DNA from: Tribonema minus
Lineage: Eukaryota; Sar; Xanthophyceae; Tribonematales; Tribonemataceae
Assembly (NCBI GenBank): GCA_017506865.1
Contig: JAFCMP010000001.1
Span: 62,001 to 126,000, forward strand
Direction of reading: 5' to 3'
DNA length: 64,000 nt
A model generated the notes under the pieces. It was not told where the DNA came from, searched no databases, and worked only from the letters and a program-made list of their open reading frames with translations. Of the stretch, positions 27,358 to 37,348 are shown piece after piece. The position numbers and the translations under genes were made by a program. The stretch's first letter is position 1, and every line of letters begins with the position of its first letter.

Positions 27358-29436
27358 CTAAGCGCGCCTGACGACTTCGTTGTGCTTGTTGTACGGGGGC
27401 CTGTACCAGGTGACGGGGGGGGAGGCCGGCAGGGGGCCTCCCTCGACGGCGGCGACGACGCAGATCGCCGCCGCGCCGTCCGCCTCCTCCCCGCCCGCGC
27501 CCCCCGCCAGCAGCGTCCCCCCCTCGACCAGCAGGAACTGCCCCGCCGGGATCACCAGCTTGACCGGCGCGTCCTCGGCGCTCCTCCTGACGATCCAGCT
27601 GCACTCCTTACGGCAGGCGACGAACAGGGTCAGCCCCTCCCCGGGCCCCCTGAAGTTGCGGTGGAAGGGCTGCGCCGGGCAGTCCGCGCCGGAGGGGCGC
27701 GTCTTCAGGTAGAAGCGGTCCAGCGCCCTGACCCCCGCCGCGACGCCGGCCCGGTCGCAGCACCAGTCCAGGAGGGCCCGCGAGGTGGCCCGCGAGCGCT
27801 CGTCGTCGGTGACGCGGAAGATGAAGCGCCCCCCCGCCCTGCACTTGTCGCCGTTGAACAGCATGACGTCGGCGGCGACGGCCGCCGCCTTGTCGGGGGG
27901 TTCCTCGAACGACGAAGACGGCAGGGCCTCCTCCGCGGCGCTCAGCACGTCGGCGTCGACCTCCCCCACGAACGCGCCGTCGCGGGCGAGGGTCAGGGCC
28001 TTCGTGACCGGGTCCTCCGGGCCCCGCGCCGTCAGCGAGCCCTGCCTGTCCAGCCTCGGCGCGTCCACCTCGGGGCGGAACCTCCTCGGGTGAGGCGTTG
28101 GTGATGCGGGGGGACGCGACGCGGCGGAGGCGGCCGCGGCTGCGGCGGCGGCGGCGGGCTCGCTCTGCCTGCGCCTCTTCTTGGGCGGGCCCTTCGATTC
28201 GGAGAGGGAGCCCGAGCCGCCCCCCCCCGCCGTCGCGCGGCGCTTCTCGCCGACGGCGGACGGGCGGGGGAGGCGCGCCCGGGGCGTGGACGGCGCTCGG
28301 CGGGTCCGCGAATCCGCGTCCGCATCCGCGTCCGCGTCCGACTCCCACCCCCCCTCTCCCTCGTCCTCGGTCGCCTCCTCGTCCTCCATCTCGACGTTGA
28401 CCCCATGCGCCTCCTCCTCGTCCGCCTCGGTGTCGTCGCCGTCGCCCGCGTCGCTCGCGCCGGGGACCTCGTCTCCGGGCATCTTGTCGGGCGGCAGGAG
28501 GCGCTTCTTCGGTGCCGTCGCCGTCGCCTCCCGCGCCTCCGCCTCTTGCGCCGCTGCATCCGCCTCTTGAGCCGCTGCATCCGCCGCAGCCGAGGCCGCC
28601 GCCTGCGCCCCCGCGTCGTCGCCGGCCGCGTTCGCGCTCGCTTCCGATGCCGCGCTCTCGCCGGCGCGGCTCTTGAACGCCTCCTCGTACGCTCTCACGA
28701 TGTCGTCCTCGCGCAGAGCCCGATCCTCCCGCGACATCTCCTCTCCGCGCTCGCGCCAGGTCTGTATGTTCTGCTGGGCGGTCCGCACCGCCTCTTCCGC
28801 CCTCCGGAGTCGGTCTTCGAAGGTGCGCGACAGGTCCCGCAGGGCCACCAGGTCTCGCAGCTTCGCCTTCGCGGCTGCGAGATGCGCCTCGCACTCGCGG
28901 ACGGCGTCCTGCGCCGTATCGACCTGAGCGTCCAGGGTCTCGCGCGACTCCCTCGTCCCGCGGAGGCCGGCGGCGAGCTGCGCCGCCTCGGCCTCCGCCA
29001 CGGCCTCCTCATACTCCTGCACGGCAGCCTTACGTTCCGCTCGGAAAGCCCGACCGGCCTCCACCCACCTATCGTGCCTGGCGTCGTCGTCGTCGTCGTC
29101 GTTCGGGCGGGGGGTGCGATCGCGCTTGGGGGCGTCGCCTCCGGGCCCGTCTCCCGCGTCCCGCGCCGCGGCCTTCGCCTGCGGCGGCCGGGGGCGGGGT
29201 GAGACGGAGAGTCGGGGACGGGGCGAGACGAGACGCGCGCGCGCACGCACGCGCGCGCGCACAGAGAACGCGGAGAGAGAGGTAGGGAGGGAGGCAGAGC
29301 GATGCGGGGGCGTACGGGCGCCATCATGAATAGGATGAGTGAGGGGACGGATGCAGAGGCGGGAGGGGGCTGAGGCCGGGCGATCTCCCTGCCCTTCCGT
29401 CTCCTGCCGCGCCGCTCTCACCTTGGTCCTCGCCAT
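27358..29436 (-). CDS. coiled-coil protein, paralog family member 2, two exons, H3-like MARTK start
   Basis: Best model: exon 1 29436-29422 (ATG plus four codons, MARTK), intron 29421-29179 (GTGAGA...CCGCAG after a pyrimidine tract), exon 2 29178-27358, in phase (611 aa). The frame also stays open through the intron, so an unspliced form is possible. Exon 2 starts AKAAARDAGDG, then an Asp run, a coiled coil (WVEAGRAFRAERKAAVQEYE and following heptads), an Ala/Glu-rich and acidic middle, a PKKRRR-type nuclear localisation signal, and the family C-terminal domain: LTARGPEDPVTKALTLARDG, AQPFHRNFRGPGEGLTLFVA, PAGQFLLVEGGTLLAGGAGG, WYRPPYNKHNEVVRRA. The last 240 codons are close to identical with the 30020-31555 gene, so the pair is a recent tandem duplication. 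Confidence 0.65.
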   Translation of the reverse strand: MARTKVRAARQETEGQGDRPASAPSRLCIRPLTHPIHDGARTPPHRSASLPTSLSAFSVRARVRARARLVSPRPRLSVSPRPRPPQAKAAARDAGDGPGGDAPKRDRTPRPNDDDDDDARHDRWVEAGRAFRAERKAAVQEYEEAVAEAEAAQLAAGLRGTRESRETLDAQVDTAQDAVRECEAHLAAAKAKLRDLVALRDLSRTFEDRLRRAEEAVRTAQQNIQTWRERGEEMSREDRALREDDIVRAYEEAFKSRAGESAASEASANAAGDDAGAQAAASAAADAAAQEADAAAQEAEAREATATAPKKRLLPPDKMPGDEVPGASDAGDGDDTEADEEEAHGVNVEMEDEEATEDEGEGGWESDADADADADSRTRRAPSTPRARLPRPSAVGEKRRATAGGGGSGSLSESKGPPKKRRRQSEPAAAAAAAAASAASRPPASPTPHPRRFRPEVDAPRLDRQGSLTARGPEDPVTKALTLARDGAFVGEVDADVLSAAEEALPSSSFEEPPDKAAAVAADVMLFNGDKCRAGGRFIFRVTDDERSRATSRALLDWCCDRAGVAAGVRALDRFYLKTRPSGADCPAQPFHRNFRGPGEGLTLFVACRKECSWIVRRSAEDAPVKLVIPAGQFLLVEGGTLLAGGAGGEEADGAAAICVVAAVEGGPLPASPPVTWYRPPYNKHNEVVRRA

Positions 29437-30019
29437 GAGTTCGCCGCGGAGGAGTGGACGGGGACTGACCGGGGGCTGTCTGGCGTGCGAGGTGACTCTC
29501 ATGCGCTCCGCTACGCCCGAGGGGGTGGGGGGGTTGTGCGGGGGGCGCGGTAGCACCACGGTGTGGCGGCGCCCATGTGGCGGCTGGTGACGGACGTCTC
29601 CTTTGAATTCTGACCTTTCGCTGTCCCCCGTACCCCCCGAGTCGCCGGTGATGACGCGATGACACCCGGCGCCGGGTGGCCGTTCCGATGCGACAACTTC
29701 GCGGGCGGCGGACGCGCCGGCGATCTCGGGCAGGGGATGCGGTGTGGCCGCGCGCGCGCGCGCTGCGTCGAGCGCGCGCGGCGGGGGGGGAGGGGGGGGG
29801 GAGGAGCTCCCGCCCCGTCCCCGCCCCCCCTGCGGGCACGCCGGCGTCGAGTGCCCTGCGGCACAGCCGGAGCGAGGCCGGCAGCAGGAGCGAGTGCGGA
29901 GACGACGACTGCGACACGAGAGACGGGGGGACGGCGCTCTCTGCTCGCTCGCAATGTATTGATCGTTTCGCGCGCCGGCCGCCATCCGCCGAGACGGCGG
30001 GGGTAACGGGCGTTCGCCG
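29437..30019. other. intergenic region between paralogs 2 and 3
   Basis: Upstream region of paralog 2, with a GC-alternating tract near 29,750-29,790. The frames here are compositional and I see no gene. Confidence 0.5.
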
Positions 30020-31555
30020 CTAAGCGCGCCTGATGACGTCGTTGTGCTTGTGGTAGGGGGGCGTGTACCAGGTGACGGAGGGGGAGGGGGGGAGGGGGCC
30101 TCCCTCGACGGCGGCGACGACGCAGAGCGCCTCCGCGCCGTCCGCCTCCTCCCCGCCCGCGCCCCCCGCCAGCAGCGTCCCCTGCTCGACCAGCAGGAAG
30201 TGCCCCGCCGGGATCACCAGCTTGACCGGCGCGTCCTCGGCGCTCCTCCTGACGATCCAGCTGCACTCCTTGCGGCGGGCGACGAACAGGGTCAGCCCCT
30301 CCCCGGGCCCCCTGAAGTTGCGGTGGAAGGGCTGCGCCGGGCAGTCCGCGCCGGAGGGGCGCGTCTTCAGCAGGAAGCGGTCCAGCGCCCTGACCCCCGC
30401 CGCGACGCCCGCCCGGGCGCAGCACCACTCCAGGAGGGCCCGGGAGGTGGCCCGCGAGTAATCGTCGTCGGTGACGCGCAAGATGAAGCGCCCCCCCGCC
30501 CTGCACTTGTCGCCGTTAAACAGCATGACGTCGGCGGCGACGGCCGCCGCCTTGTCGGGGGGTTCCTCGAACGACGAAGACGGCAGGGGTTCCGACGCGG
30601 CCCTCAGCAGGTCGGCGTCGACCCGGCCGACGAACGCGCCGTCGCGGGCGAGGGTCAGGGCCTTCGCGAGCGGGTCCTCCGGGCCCCGCGCCGTCAGCGA
30701 GCCCCGCCTGTCCAGCCTCGGCGCGTCCTCCTCGGGGCGGAACCTCCTCGGGTGAGGCATCGGGGGGGATGCGGGGGGATGCGACGCGGCGGAGGCGGAG
30801 GCGGAGGCGGGGGCGGCGACCGTCGCCGTAGCGGTCGCGGCGGCCGTCCAGGGGATCGCGGTCGGGGCGGTCGCCGCCGCGGCGGCAGCGGCGGCCGTCG
30901 AGGCGATCAGGGCGGCCGTCGAGGCGGCCGCCGGGGCGGCGTCGCGCGGGTCACCCGGCGACCGCGTCGCCGGATCGGTCCTGCTCTTCTTCGACGGCGG
31001 GCCGTCCCGGCCGTCGCCGTCGCGTTCGTCGCCCCCCCCGTCGGAGTCCGCGGACGTCTCCCGCCGCGGCGCCTTGCGCCCGTCGGCGCCTGCCGGGGCT
31101 GGACCGGTCGCGTCGCCGTCGGCGCGGGGCGGGTCCGCGCGGATCCGGCGGGGAGCCGCCGGCGCCGTCTCGCCGGATCCGACGACGCATCCGATTCCCG
31201 GCGCGTCCTCGGGGGCGACTTGCCCCGGCGCCGCGGCCGCCCTCTCCGCCGGACGCGCGCGCAGCTCCGCCGCAGCTCTCTCGAGGTACCTCTGCGCCTC
31301 CTCGACCCGACGGACTACATCGCGTTCTCGCGCCGCCGCCGCGTCGCGCGCGAGCCGCGCGGCGCCCTCCGCCGCTACGACGTCCTCCTCCGACTCCCGC
31401 AGCAGACCCCTGAGCCCGTCCCTCTTCCGGATGGCGGAGGCGACGACGCCGTCCGCGGCCAGGACCCCCGCGGCCGCGGGGTCGTCCCCCGATCTCAGCG
31501 TCGCCGCGATCTCCGCCGCCGTCGCCGCCACGGCCGTCAGAAGGCTGGACGTCAC
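30020..31555 (-). CDS. coiled-coil protein, paralog family member 3 (5' end unresolved)
   Basis: The open frame begins without an ATG (its first codon is GTG at 31555), so an upstream exon is likely; ATG at 31835 (MAAESGDVREGG) is a candidate but the donor I tried is out of phase. Content: a short coiled coil (RDVVRRVEEAQRYLERAAAE), Ala/Pro/Asp-rich linker with a KKSRTDPATR basic patch, then the family C-terminal domain (PHPRRFRPEEDAPRLDRRGS; AQPFHRNFRGPGEGLTLFVA; PAGHFLLVEQGTLLAGGAGG; WYTPPYHKHNDVIRRA). The 3' ~750 bp are nearly identical to paralog 2, but the N-terminal half is different in sequence. The conserved domain is therefore the constant part and the coiled coil/linker the variable part. 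Confidence 0.6.
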   Translation of the reverse strand: MTSSLLTAVAATAAEIAATLRSGDDPAAAGVLAADGVVASAIRKRDGLRGLLRESEEDVVAAEGAARLARDAAAARERDVVRRVEEAQRYLERAAAELRARPAERAAAAPGQVAPEDAPGIGCVVGSGETAPAAPRRIRADPPRADGDATGPAPAGADGRKAPRRETSADSDGGGDERDGDGRDGPPSKKSRTDPATRSPGDPRDAAPAAASTAALIASTAAAAAAAATAPTAIPWTAAATATATVAAPASASASAASHPPASPPMPHPRRFRPEEDAPRLDRRGSLTARGPEDPLAKALTLARDGAFVGRVDADLLRAASEPLPSSSFEEPPDKAAAVAADVMLFNGDKCRAGGRFILRVTDDDYSRATSRALLEWCCARAGVAAGVRALDRFLLKTRPSGADCPAQPFHRNFRGPGEGLTLFVARRKECSWIVRRSAEDAPVKLVIPAGHFLLVEQGTLLAGGAGGEEADGAEALCVVAAVEGGPLPPSPSVTWYTPPYHKHNDVIRRA

Positions 31556-31949
31556 ATCCGCGCTCCAGCCGAGGCGTCCGCGTCGCCGCGGCTCCCGCCT
31601 CCCGCTTGTCCGCCGCGCGCATATGGGCGGCGCGAGGGCTGGCGGGGGGGGACCGGCGCAGCGCCCGTGAAGCAGGGGGATCGCGGGGCGAGGGCGAGGG
31701 CGGGCGCGCGAGCTCCGGCTCCCGAGGGGGGCCGGGACCGGGAGACGCGGCGGCGGCGGCGGCGGCGGCCTCGCTCGCCTCGCCCCCTCCGGGGGCGGCG
31801 CCGCCCTCCCTCACGTCGCCGGATTCGGCAGCCATCGCACGCGCAGTCGCTCCTGCACCCAGGAGCCACGCCCACATGGCTTTGACTCACCTGCCTGCCT
31901 GTGCGTGCGGGACCGAGTACGCTTAACCCTAGTAAGCTCACACTCATAC
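31556..31949. other. upstream region of paralog 3
   Basis: Holds the candidate first-exon ATG at 31835 and otherwise Ala/Pro/Arg-rich frames; no other gene supported. Confidence 0.4.
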
Positions 31950-32690
31950 ACAAACCCTAGTCGGGACGCCGGGGGCTGATTCAGTGAAATCGAGGGGATG
32001 TCTTAGACCCCCACCCATGGGTGTGGGTCTCCCGACATTTGCCAGATGGTCTGGGTTGGTCTGAGGTGTCCCGACTAGGGTTCGTCATAACGAGGGCTAT
32101 CGAAAGGATCACATACCTACCTACCCCCCCATGCCCTAGATCCTTACACTCTCCCGCAAACCCTAGTCGGGGAACCGGGGGCTGATTCACTGAAATGGAG
32201 GGGATGTCTTAGACCCCCACCCATGGGTGTGGGTCTCCCGACTTTTGCCAGATGGTCTGGGTTGGCCTGAGGCGTCCCGACTAGGGTTCGTCATAACGAG
32301 GGCTATCGAAAGGATCACATACCTACCTACCCCCCCGTGCCCTAGATCCTTACACTCTCCCCCAAACCCTAGTCGGGACACCGGGGGCTGATTTCTGAAA
32401 TGGAGGGGATGTCTTAGACCCCCACCCATGGGTGTGGGTCTCCCGACTTTTGCCAGATGGTCTGGGTTGGCCTGAGGTGTCCCGACTAGGGTTTGTGACA
32501 ACCAAAGTTTTGGAAAGTACCGTATACCTACCTACCCCGCTCGAACCCTAGTTGCTACATACACATCCAAACCCTAGTCGGCACACCGGGGGCTGATTCA
32601 CTGAAATCGAGGGGACAGCTAAGGCCCCCACCCATGGGTGTGGGTCTCCCGACTTTTGCCAGATGGTCTGGGTTTTCCCAGTCGCCCCCC
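31950..32690. repeat. four copies of the hairpin (MITE-like) repeat with ~80-bp spacers
   Basis: Same family as 18,620-19,065. Copies begin near 31,962, 32,166, 32,371 and 32,577. Each has AACCCTAGTCGGG at the left, the CACCCATGGGTG palindromic centre, and GTCCCGACTAGGGTT at the right. The last copy loses its right end at about 32,675. Spacers between copies 1-2 and 2-3 are also nearly identical (CATAACGAGGGCTATCGAAA), so the array grew by tandem duplication of copy plus spacer. Confidence 0.85.
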
Positions 32691-33840
32691 CCGGCCCCCC
32701 TCGGGGTCTGACCCCGACCGAGACCCCCGCCGCCAGTAATAGTGGTACCCCCGCCGCCAGTAATAGTGGTAGTAGTAGTAGTAGTACAAACAGCGTCCCA
32801 AGCTCGTTAACGCCGAAAGGCGTGGCAGCGAATGCGGCTGGTTTGGTGGGTGGGCTGGGCTGCAGGGCTTGCAGGAGCTAGCACCAGCGGCCCTCAGGTG
32901 ATGCCAGCGTGCGTAGCCCCTTCGAGAGAACTTCAAACATGTGGTGGTGTCTCGGAAGCCCTGGCTGGCGTGCGGAGGAGGGACAGGCAGCGGCTTGGCG
33001 TGCTTGGAGAGCAAGCGGAGTCGGCTGCACGCCACGGCACCAACCACAAGTTACTCGCAGCGGTAAATGGCAATATCTTGTCAGGCTTGCAGCCTGCGGT
33101 GAGCCGTGACCTCGCTCATCAAGGAGGCGATGCTTTACTTAGTTATATAGCCTTTTTCTCTAGCGTCAGCGCCTGGCGCCCAGTGACTCCCTCTGCTTAT
33201 CTCTATGATATCGGGGTTCACGTAGATCGCCACAATCTCCAGTTAAGGGCCCATCATGGTGACCTTGGCCTGCATGAAAACTTTGAGATGGAGTCTGCGT
33301 GGAGCTGGGTGGCCCTTAGAAGGGTCTGTCTGTGGGGGGAGAGTCTTGCAGCTTTCTTTGGTATCCCTGCTAGTGTGTGGGGGACAGTCGCTTGCGGATG
33401 CTTTGTTGGGGGTGATATGGGAGGCCCGGTGAACCACCGTCCCGCTCATCAAGGAGGCGATGCTTTGCTTAGTTATATAGCCTTTCTTTCTAGCGTCAGC
33501 GCCTGGCGCCCAGTGACTCCCTCTGCTTATCTTTATGATATCGGGGTTCACGTAGATAGCCACAATCTCCAGTTCAGGGCCCATTATGGTGACCTTGGCC
33601 TGCATGAAAACTTTGAGATGGAATCTGCGTGGAGCTGGGTGGCCCTAAGACGGGTCTGTCTGTGGGGGGAGAGTCTTGTAGCTTTGTTTGGTATCCCTGC
33701 TAGTATGTGGGGGACAGTCGCTTGCGGGTGCTTTGTTGGGGGTGATGTGGGGGGCGGGGTGTGGCGTGCAAGCTTTGCATGCTACATCCAAGAGTGAGAA
33801 CAAGGCGACACACCTACAACATGGCATTTCCACAGCCACA
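32691..33840 (+). repeat. lower-GC island with a ~331-bp tandem duplication
   Basis: Two ~331-bp units (about 33,112-33,442 and 33,443-33,773) are >95% alike by eye. Both strands stay open through them. The plus frame reads LLSYIAFFSSVSAWRPVTPS; the minus frame reads KVTIMGPELEIVAIYVNPD, which faintly recalls the endonuclease of non-LTR retrotransposons. Neither is convincing. Composition resembles the host side, so a host-derived insertion is possible. Confidence 0.6.
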
Positions 33841-33854
33841 AGTGGAATATAATA

Positions 33855-33867
33855 AAAGTACTACTAC

Positions 33868-33899
<32 letters not shown>

Positions 33900-33939
33900 A
33901 GAGTAGTAGTAGTAGTAGTTGTAGTAGTAGTAGTAGAAC

Positions 33940-33978
<39 letters not shown>

Positions 33979-33996
33979 GGTGGTGGTGGTGGTGGC
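33855..33996 (+). repeat. trinucleotide microsatellite (AGT)n then (GGT)n
   Basis: About 45 near-perfect trinucleotide units change from AGT to GGT at about 33,969. Confidence 0.95.
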
Positions 33997-34199
33997 GAAG
34001 CCGCGAACCAGGGCGTACGCGAGATGTCGATAACGCGTAACAAACAACAAAACGCAAAAAGAGAGTGCTGTCCGAGGTCTTGTCTGTGCGCGTGTATACA
34101 TAGAAGGCCTTCGCTAGGGGCTGTGACCCAAACATCTCTATATACTGCTGAGGACGTTCGCCAGCTCTTCGACGACGTGGTTGCAGCAGGAGGCCATGA

Positions 34200-34530
34200 T
34201 CATGCCGCCGCACACCTCCTCCGCTCCCTCCCCCCCAGCAGCTCCTCCCGCACCTGCTCCGCGGCCTCCCGGCAGTGCCGCCTCTCGAACCTCGTCAGGC
34301 GAAAACGGGGCTCGCCGTGCACGTCAAAACTGGCGAGGACGACGCCCTCCTCCTCGTCGTCGTCGTCTGCGCTGTCGCCTCCGTCGGTGCTGCCGCCTCC
34401 GTCGGTGCTGCCGCCTCCGTCGCCGCCGCCGCCTCGGATGGACTCGAACCCCGACGCGGGGCTCCAGGTGATCAGCCGCGTCTCGTCGCCCTTGTCCGCG
34501 AACGCCTCCGTCAGCTTCCTAGCGGGCCTT
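34200..34530 (-). pseudogene. 3' part of a hypothetical gene, truncated by telomere-like repeats
   Basis: The minus-strand frame emerges directly from the telomere-like array and runs to a TGA at 34200. It encodes KLTEAFADKGDETRLITWSP, a Gly/Asp-rich acidic linker and FDVHGEPRFRLTRFERRHC with a charged helical end. The composition is like other genes of the element. Its 5' part is missing at 34,530, where the TTAGGG-type repeats begin. No family recognised. Confidence 0.45.
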
Positions 34531-34610
34531 AGGATTAGGTTAGGGTTAGGGTTAGCCCTAAACCTAACCCTAACCCCAACCCTAACCCCTACCCCTAACC
34601 CTACCCCTAA
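34531..34610. repeat. head-to-head telomere-like repeats (TTAGGG/CCCTAA)
   Basis: Reading 5' to 3' the array is GGTTAGGGTTAGGGTTAG and then immediately CCCTAAACCTAACCCTAACC with further degenerate CCCTAA units. G-rich units pointing right meet C-rich units, which is the order expected where two chromosome ends have fused. Both flanking genes are truncated exactly at the array. Confidence 0.85.
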
Positions 34611-36036
34611 GCCGTCGACGACTTCACCCTCTTCTTCCCCCGCTCCATCAACTTCGCCCACATCACCCCCACCGCCTCCCTCGGGGGGTGGGCATCTCCT
34701 GGAAGGCGGGGGTGCTGAGCCTGACGGCCGGACCCTCGGAGGGCTCCACCGCCCGCATCGAGGGCTTCCTGCCCGTCTACCTGAACCAGGAGCCCAGGGT
34801 CAGGGTCTCCATCAACGCGGCCTTCGCGGACCCCCTGCCCGGCCTGCGACAGGCCGTCGGCGTCGGGGACTCCGCGGAGGGCATGTTCATAGGCTTCGAC
34901 GGCGCGCGGTTCGGCATCATGAACAGGAAGGGCGGGGAGCGGCAGCAGTGGAGCCTGATCGTGACGGGGGGGGCCTCCCCCTCGTTCCCCTCCGGACTCG
35001 GCGCCGCGACGGTCGCCCTGACCCTCGCGGGCCAGACCTACGCCGTCCCCGTGCCCGCGGGGGCGGGACCGGTGGGTGTCATGACCGCCGTCATGGCATT
35101 CCCCGCCCTCGCGGACGGCCGCGTGCGCTGCTCATCGAGCCTCGACAGGGTCGTCCTGACGGCGGACGCGGCGGCGGACCCCCCCGCCCCCGGGGACGCC
35201 CCCCCCGACGGCGTCGAGTGGGGCGACACCGGCGGAGGGGACCCTCGTCTGCACCGTCCCCGGGCGCTCCGCCTCCGAGACCTGGGTCTACAGGGAGGAC
35301 TTCGACCAGGTCACGCGCTACGCCGTCGCGGACCTCGACCCCGCGACCTGAACGTCTACGAGTTCCTCTTCAGCAGGTGGTCGACGGGCTCCGTCCTGTT
35401 CTCCATGCTGAACACCCGGAACGGGGACGTCACGCCCCTGCACAGGTGGTCCGGGGGGTTCAACACCAGCATCCCCCACACCCCCCTCCTGTACGTCCGC
35501 AACGCGACGGGGGCCCCGGACTGCCCCGGGGGGACCGTCAGGGCCTCCATGGCCACCCTCTCCTCCGGCACACCCCACACCGCCACCAACAACACCTGGT
35601 TCTCCACCACCTTCGTCGCCTCGGGGCTGACGGCGACGCGCGACGAGGCCTCCGCGATCGGCTTCATGACCGTCCCCCGCACGGGGGCGACGGGACGCAA
35701 CCACATTCTGGCCAGCGTGTCGGAGATCAAGATCAACTGCGACACGCCCCGGGACATCAGGGTCAGGGTCGTCGTCAACGGGACCCCCGGCGTCCCCACA
35801 ACGGAGGCCCACCTGCCGTGGTCCTGCGTGCGCAGGGCGAGCCGCCGCAGCCCTGCGCCGTGACCGGGGGGCTGCAGGTGGCCAGCTTCTACGTCCGGGA
35901 GACCTCCGGGGAGAGGGTCTTCTCCCCCTCGCAGCTGTGGCTCCCCCCGGGCAACACCCTGGTCATCGCCGTCAGCGCCGTAGGGGACCCCGTCACCTGC
36001 TCCCTGGACGTGGACGTGGCGTGGATCGAGGTCTAG
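34611..36036 (+). pseudogene. probable surface/structural protein, 5'-truncated, four frame changes
   Basis: The reading frame emerges from the telomere-like array as AVDDFTLFFPRSINFAHI. It then changes frame in the G run at 34,682-34,687, at about 35,236 (GGAGGGGACC), at about 35,347 and at about 35,829, each by one base, to end DVDVAWIEV at TAG 36036. Between breaks the protein is consistent: VYLNQEPRVRVSINAAFADP, GARFGIMNRKGGERQQWSLI, NVYEFLFSRWSTGSVLFSML and SQLWLPPGNTLVIAVSAVGD. It is beta-rich, with N-glycosylation-like Asn-x-Thr sites and few charged helices, as in extracellular or virion fibre proteins. No named family recognised. A second copy of its 3' end lies at 42,418-42,545. Confidence 0.5.
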
Positions 36037-36322
36037 GCGGGCAGGGGTGGGGGGCAGAGCGAAGTAGCGGGGAGAGAGACAGCGGGGAGAGAGACAGCGG
36101 GGAGAGAGACAGCGGCGAGAGAGACAGAGAGCGAGCGAGCTCGAAAGTCCATCGTGAAAATGCACTTCTCATCGACCACCAACTAGTCCTCTCGTCCGCG
36201 TGTCTGCACTCCGGAGCGGCCCGAGCGTCTCGGAAACTCTCGCCGCGCGGGAAGCGCGCGAAGGCCGCGGCGAGGTGCGCGCGCGCAGGCCTCTCAGTTC
36301 TCGACTCGAGCGAGTCCTCGCG

Positions 36323-37157
36323 TCACACGGTCTCCACCGTGGACGCGGGGGCGCGACGACGGTCCGGCACCGCGGGGCGCGGAGGGCGCCGTGCCGCCCG
36401 ATCGCCGTCGGCCTCGTCCGCCGCCGGCGCGTCGTACTCCGCGGCGGCCCACGGGGGGCGCTCCTTCGGCTCGCCGCACGAGACGGCCTCCGTCAGCAGC
36501 GCCGACCCCGACCGCCGCGGCAGGGGCCCCTGCGCCTCCGTCACGAACGGAAGCCTGGCGGCGGACACGCAGATGGCCGTCGCGCAGATGACCGCCACCG
36601 CCAAGTTGATCCAGGCCAGGGCGTACGCCGTTCTGCTGTAGACGGACGCGTACGCCACCGTCATAACCCCGACGACCTTGTAGTAGCCCCCCCCGGAGGC
36701 GTCTCCGGCGAACCAGAACGTACCCGCGCTGCCCGCTCCGCCGTCGGGGTTGCTGGCCCGGGCCCCCTCCTCGGCGATGATGATCGTCGCCGGGTAGGTG
36801 ACGAGGGCGAACATGGTGACCGCGACGGCCATGGCCTTGGCCGCCGTCACCCCCAGTCTGCACTTGGCGAAGAACCGCACCAGCTCGCGCCGCCCCAGGT
36901 ACCCCGCGATCAGCGACACGGTCGTGAGGGAGAACGCTATCAGGGCCCCCGCCACGGTGAGCGAGAAGTCCGCGGTCGCCAGCTGCCCCTGCACGGAGCT
37001 CTGCAGCGCCGTCTGGGCGGTCAAGGTGATGGCGTCGATGCCCGACTGCACCGCGGAGACGACGACGCAGTCGTAACCGCCGAACCCCGTGCCGTCGCAG
37101 GGATTCGTGTACCTCCCACTGTCGGCTGTGACGTTCGCCCATGAGGGTTTCGTGACG

Positions 37158-37198
<41 letters not shown>

Positions 37199-37207
37199 TT
37201 CGTGACG

Positions 37208-37277
<70 letters not shown>

Positions 37278-37288
37278 CGCGTGTGCGC

Positions 37289-37348
<60 letters not shown>

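Noticed and set aside
33243..33605. Minus-strand 120-codon frame resembling a non-LTR endonuclease
   Set aside because: Similarity limited to a few residues and no reverse transcriptase nearby; not enough for a call.
37155..37345. Thr-His and Ser-Leu dipeptide proteins
   Set aside because: Translation of GT/GA microsatellites; best seen as an intron or tract expansion.
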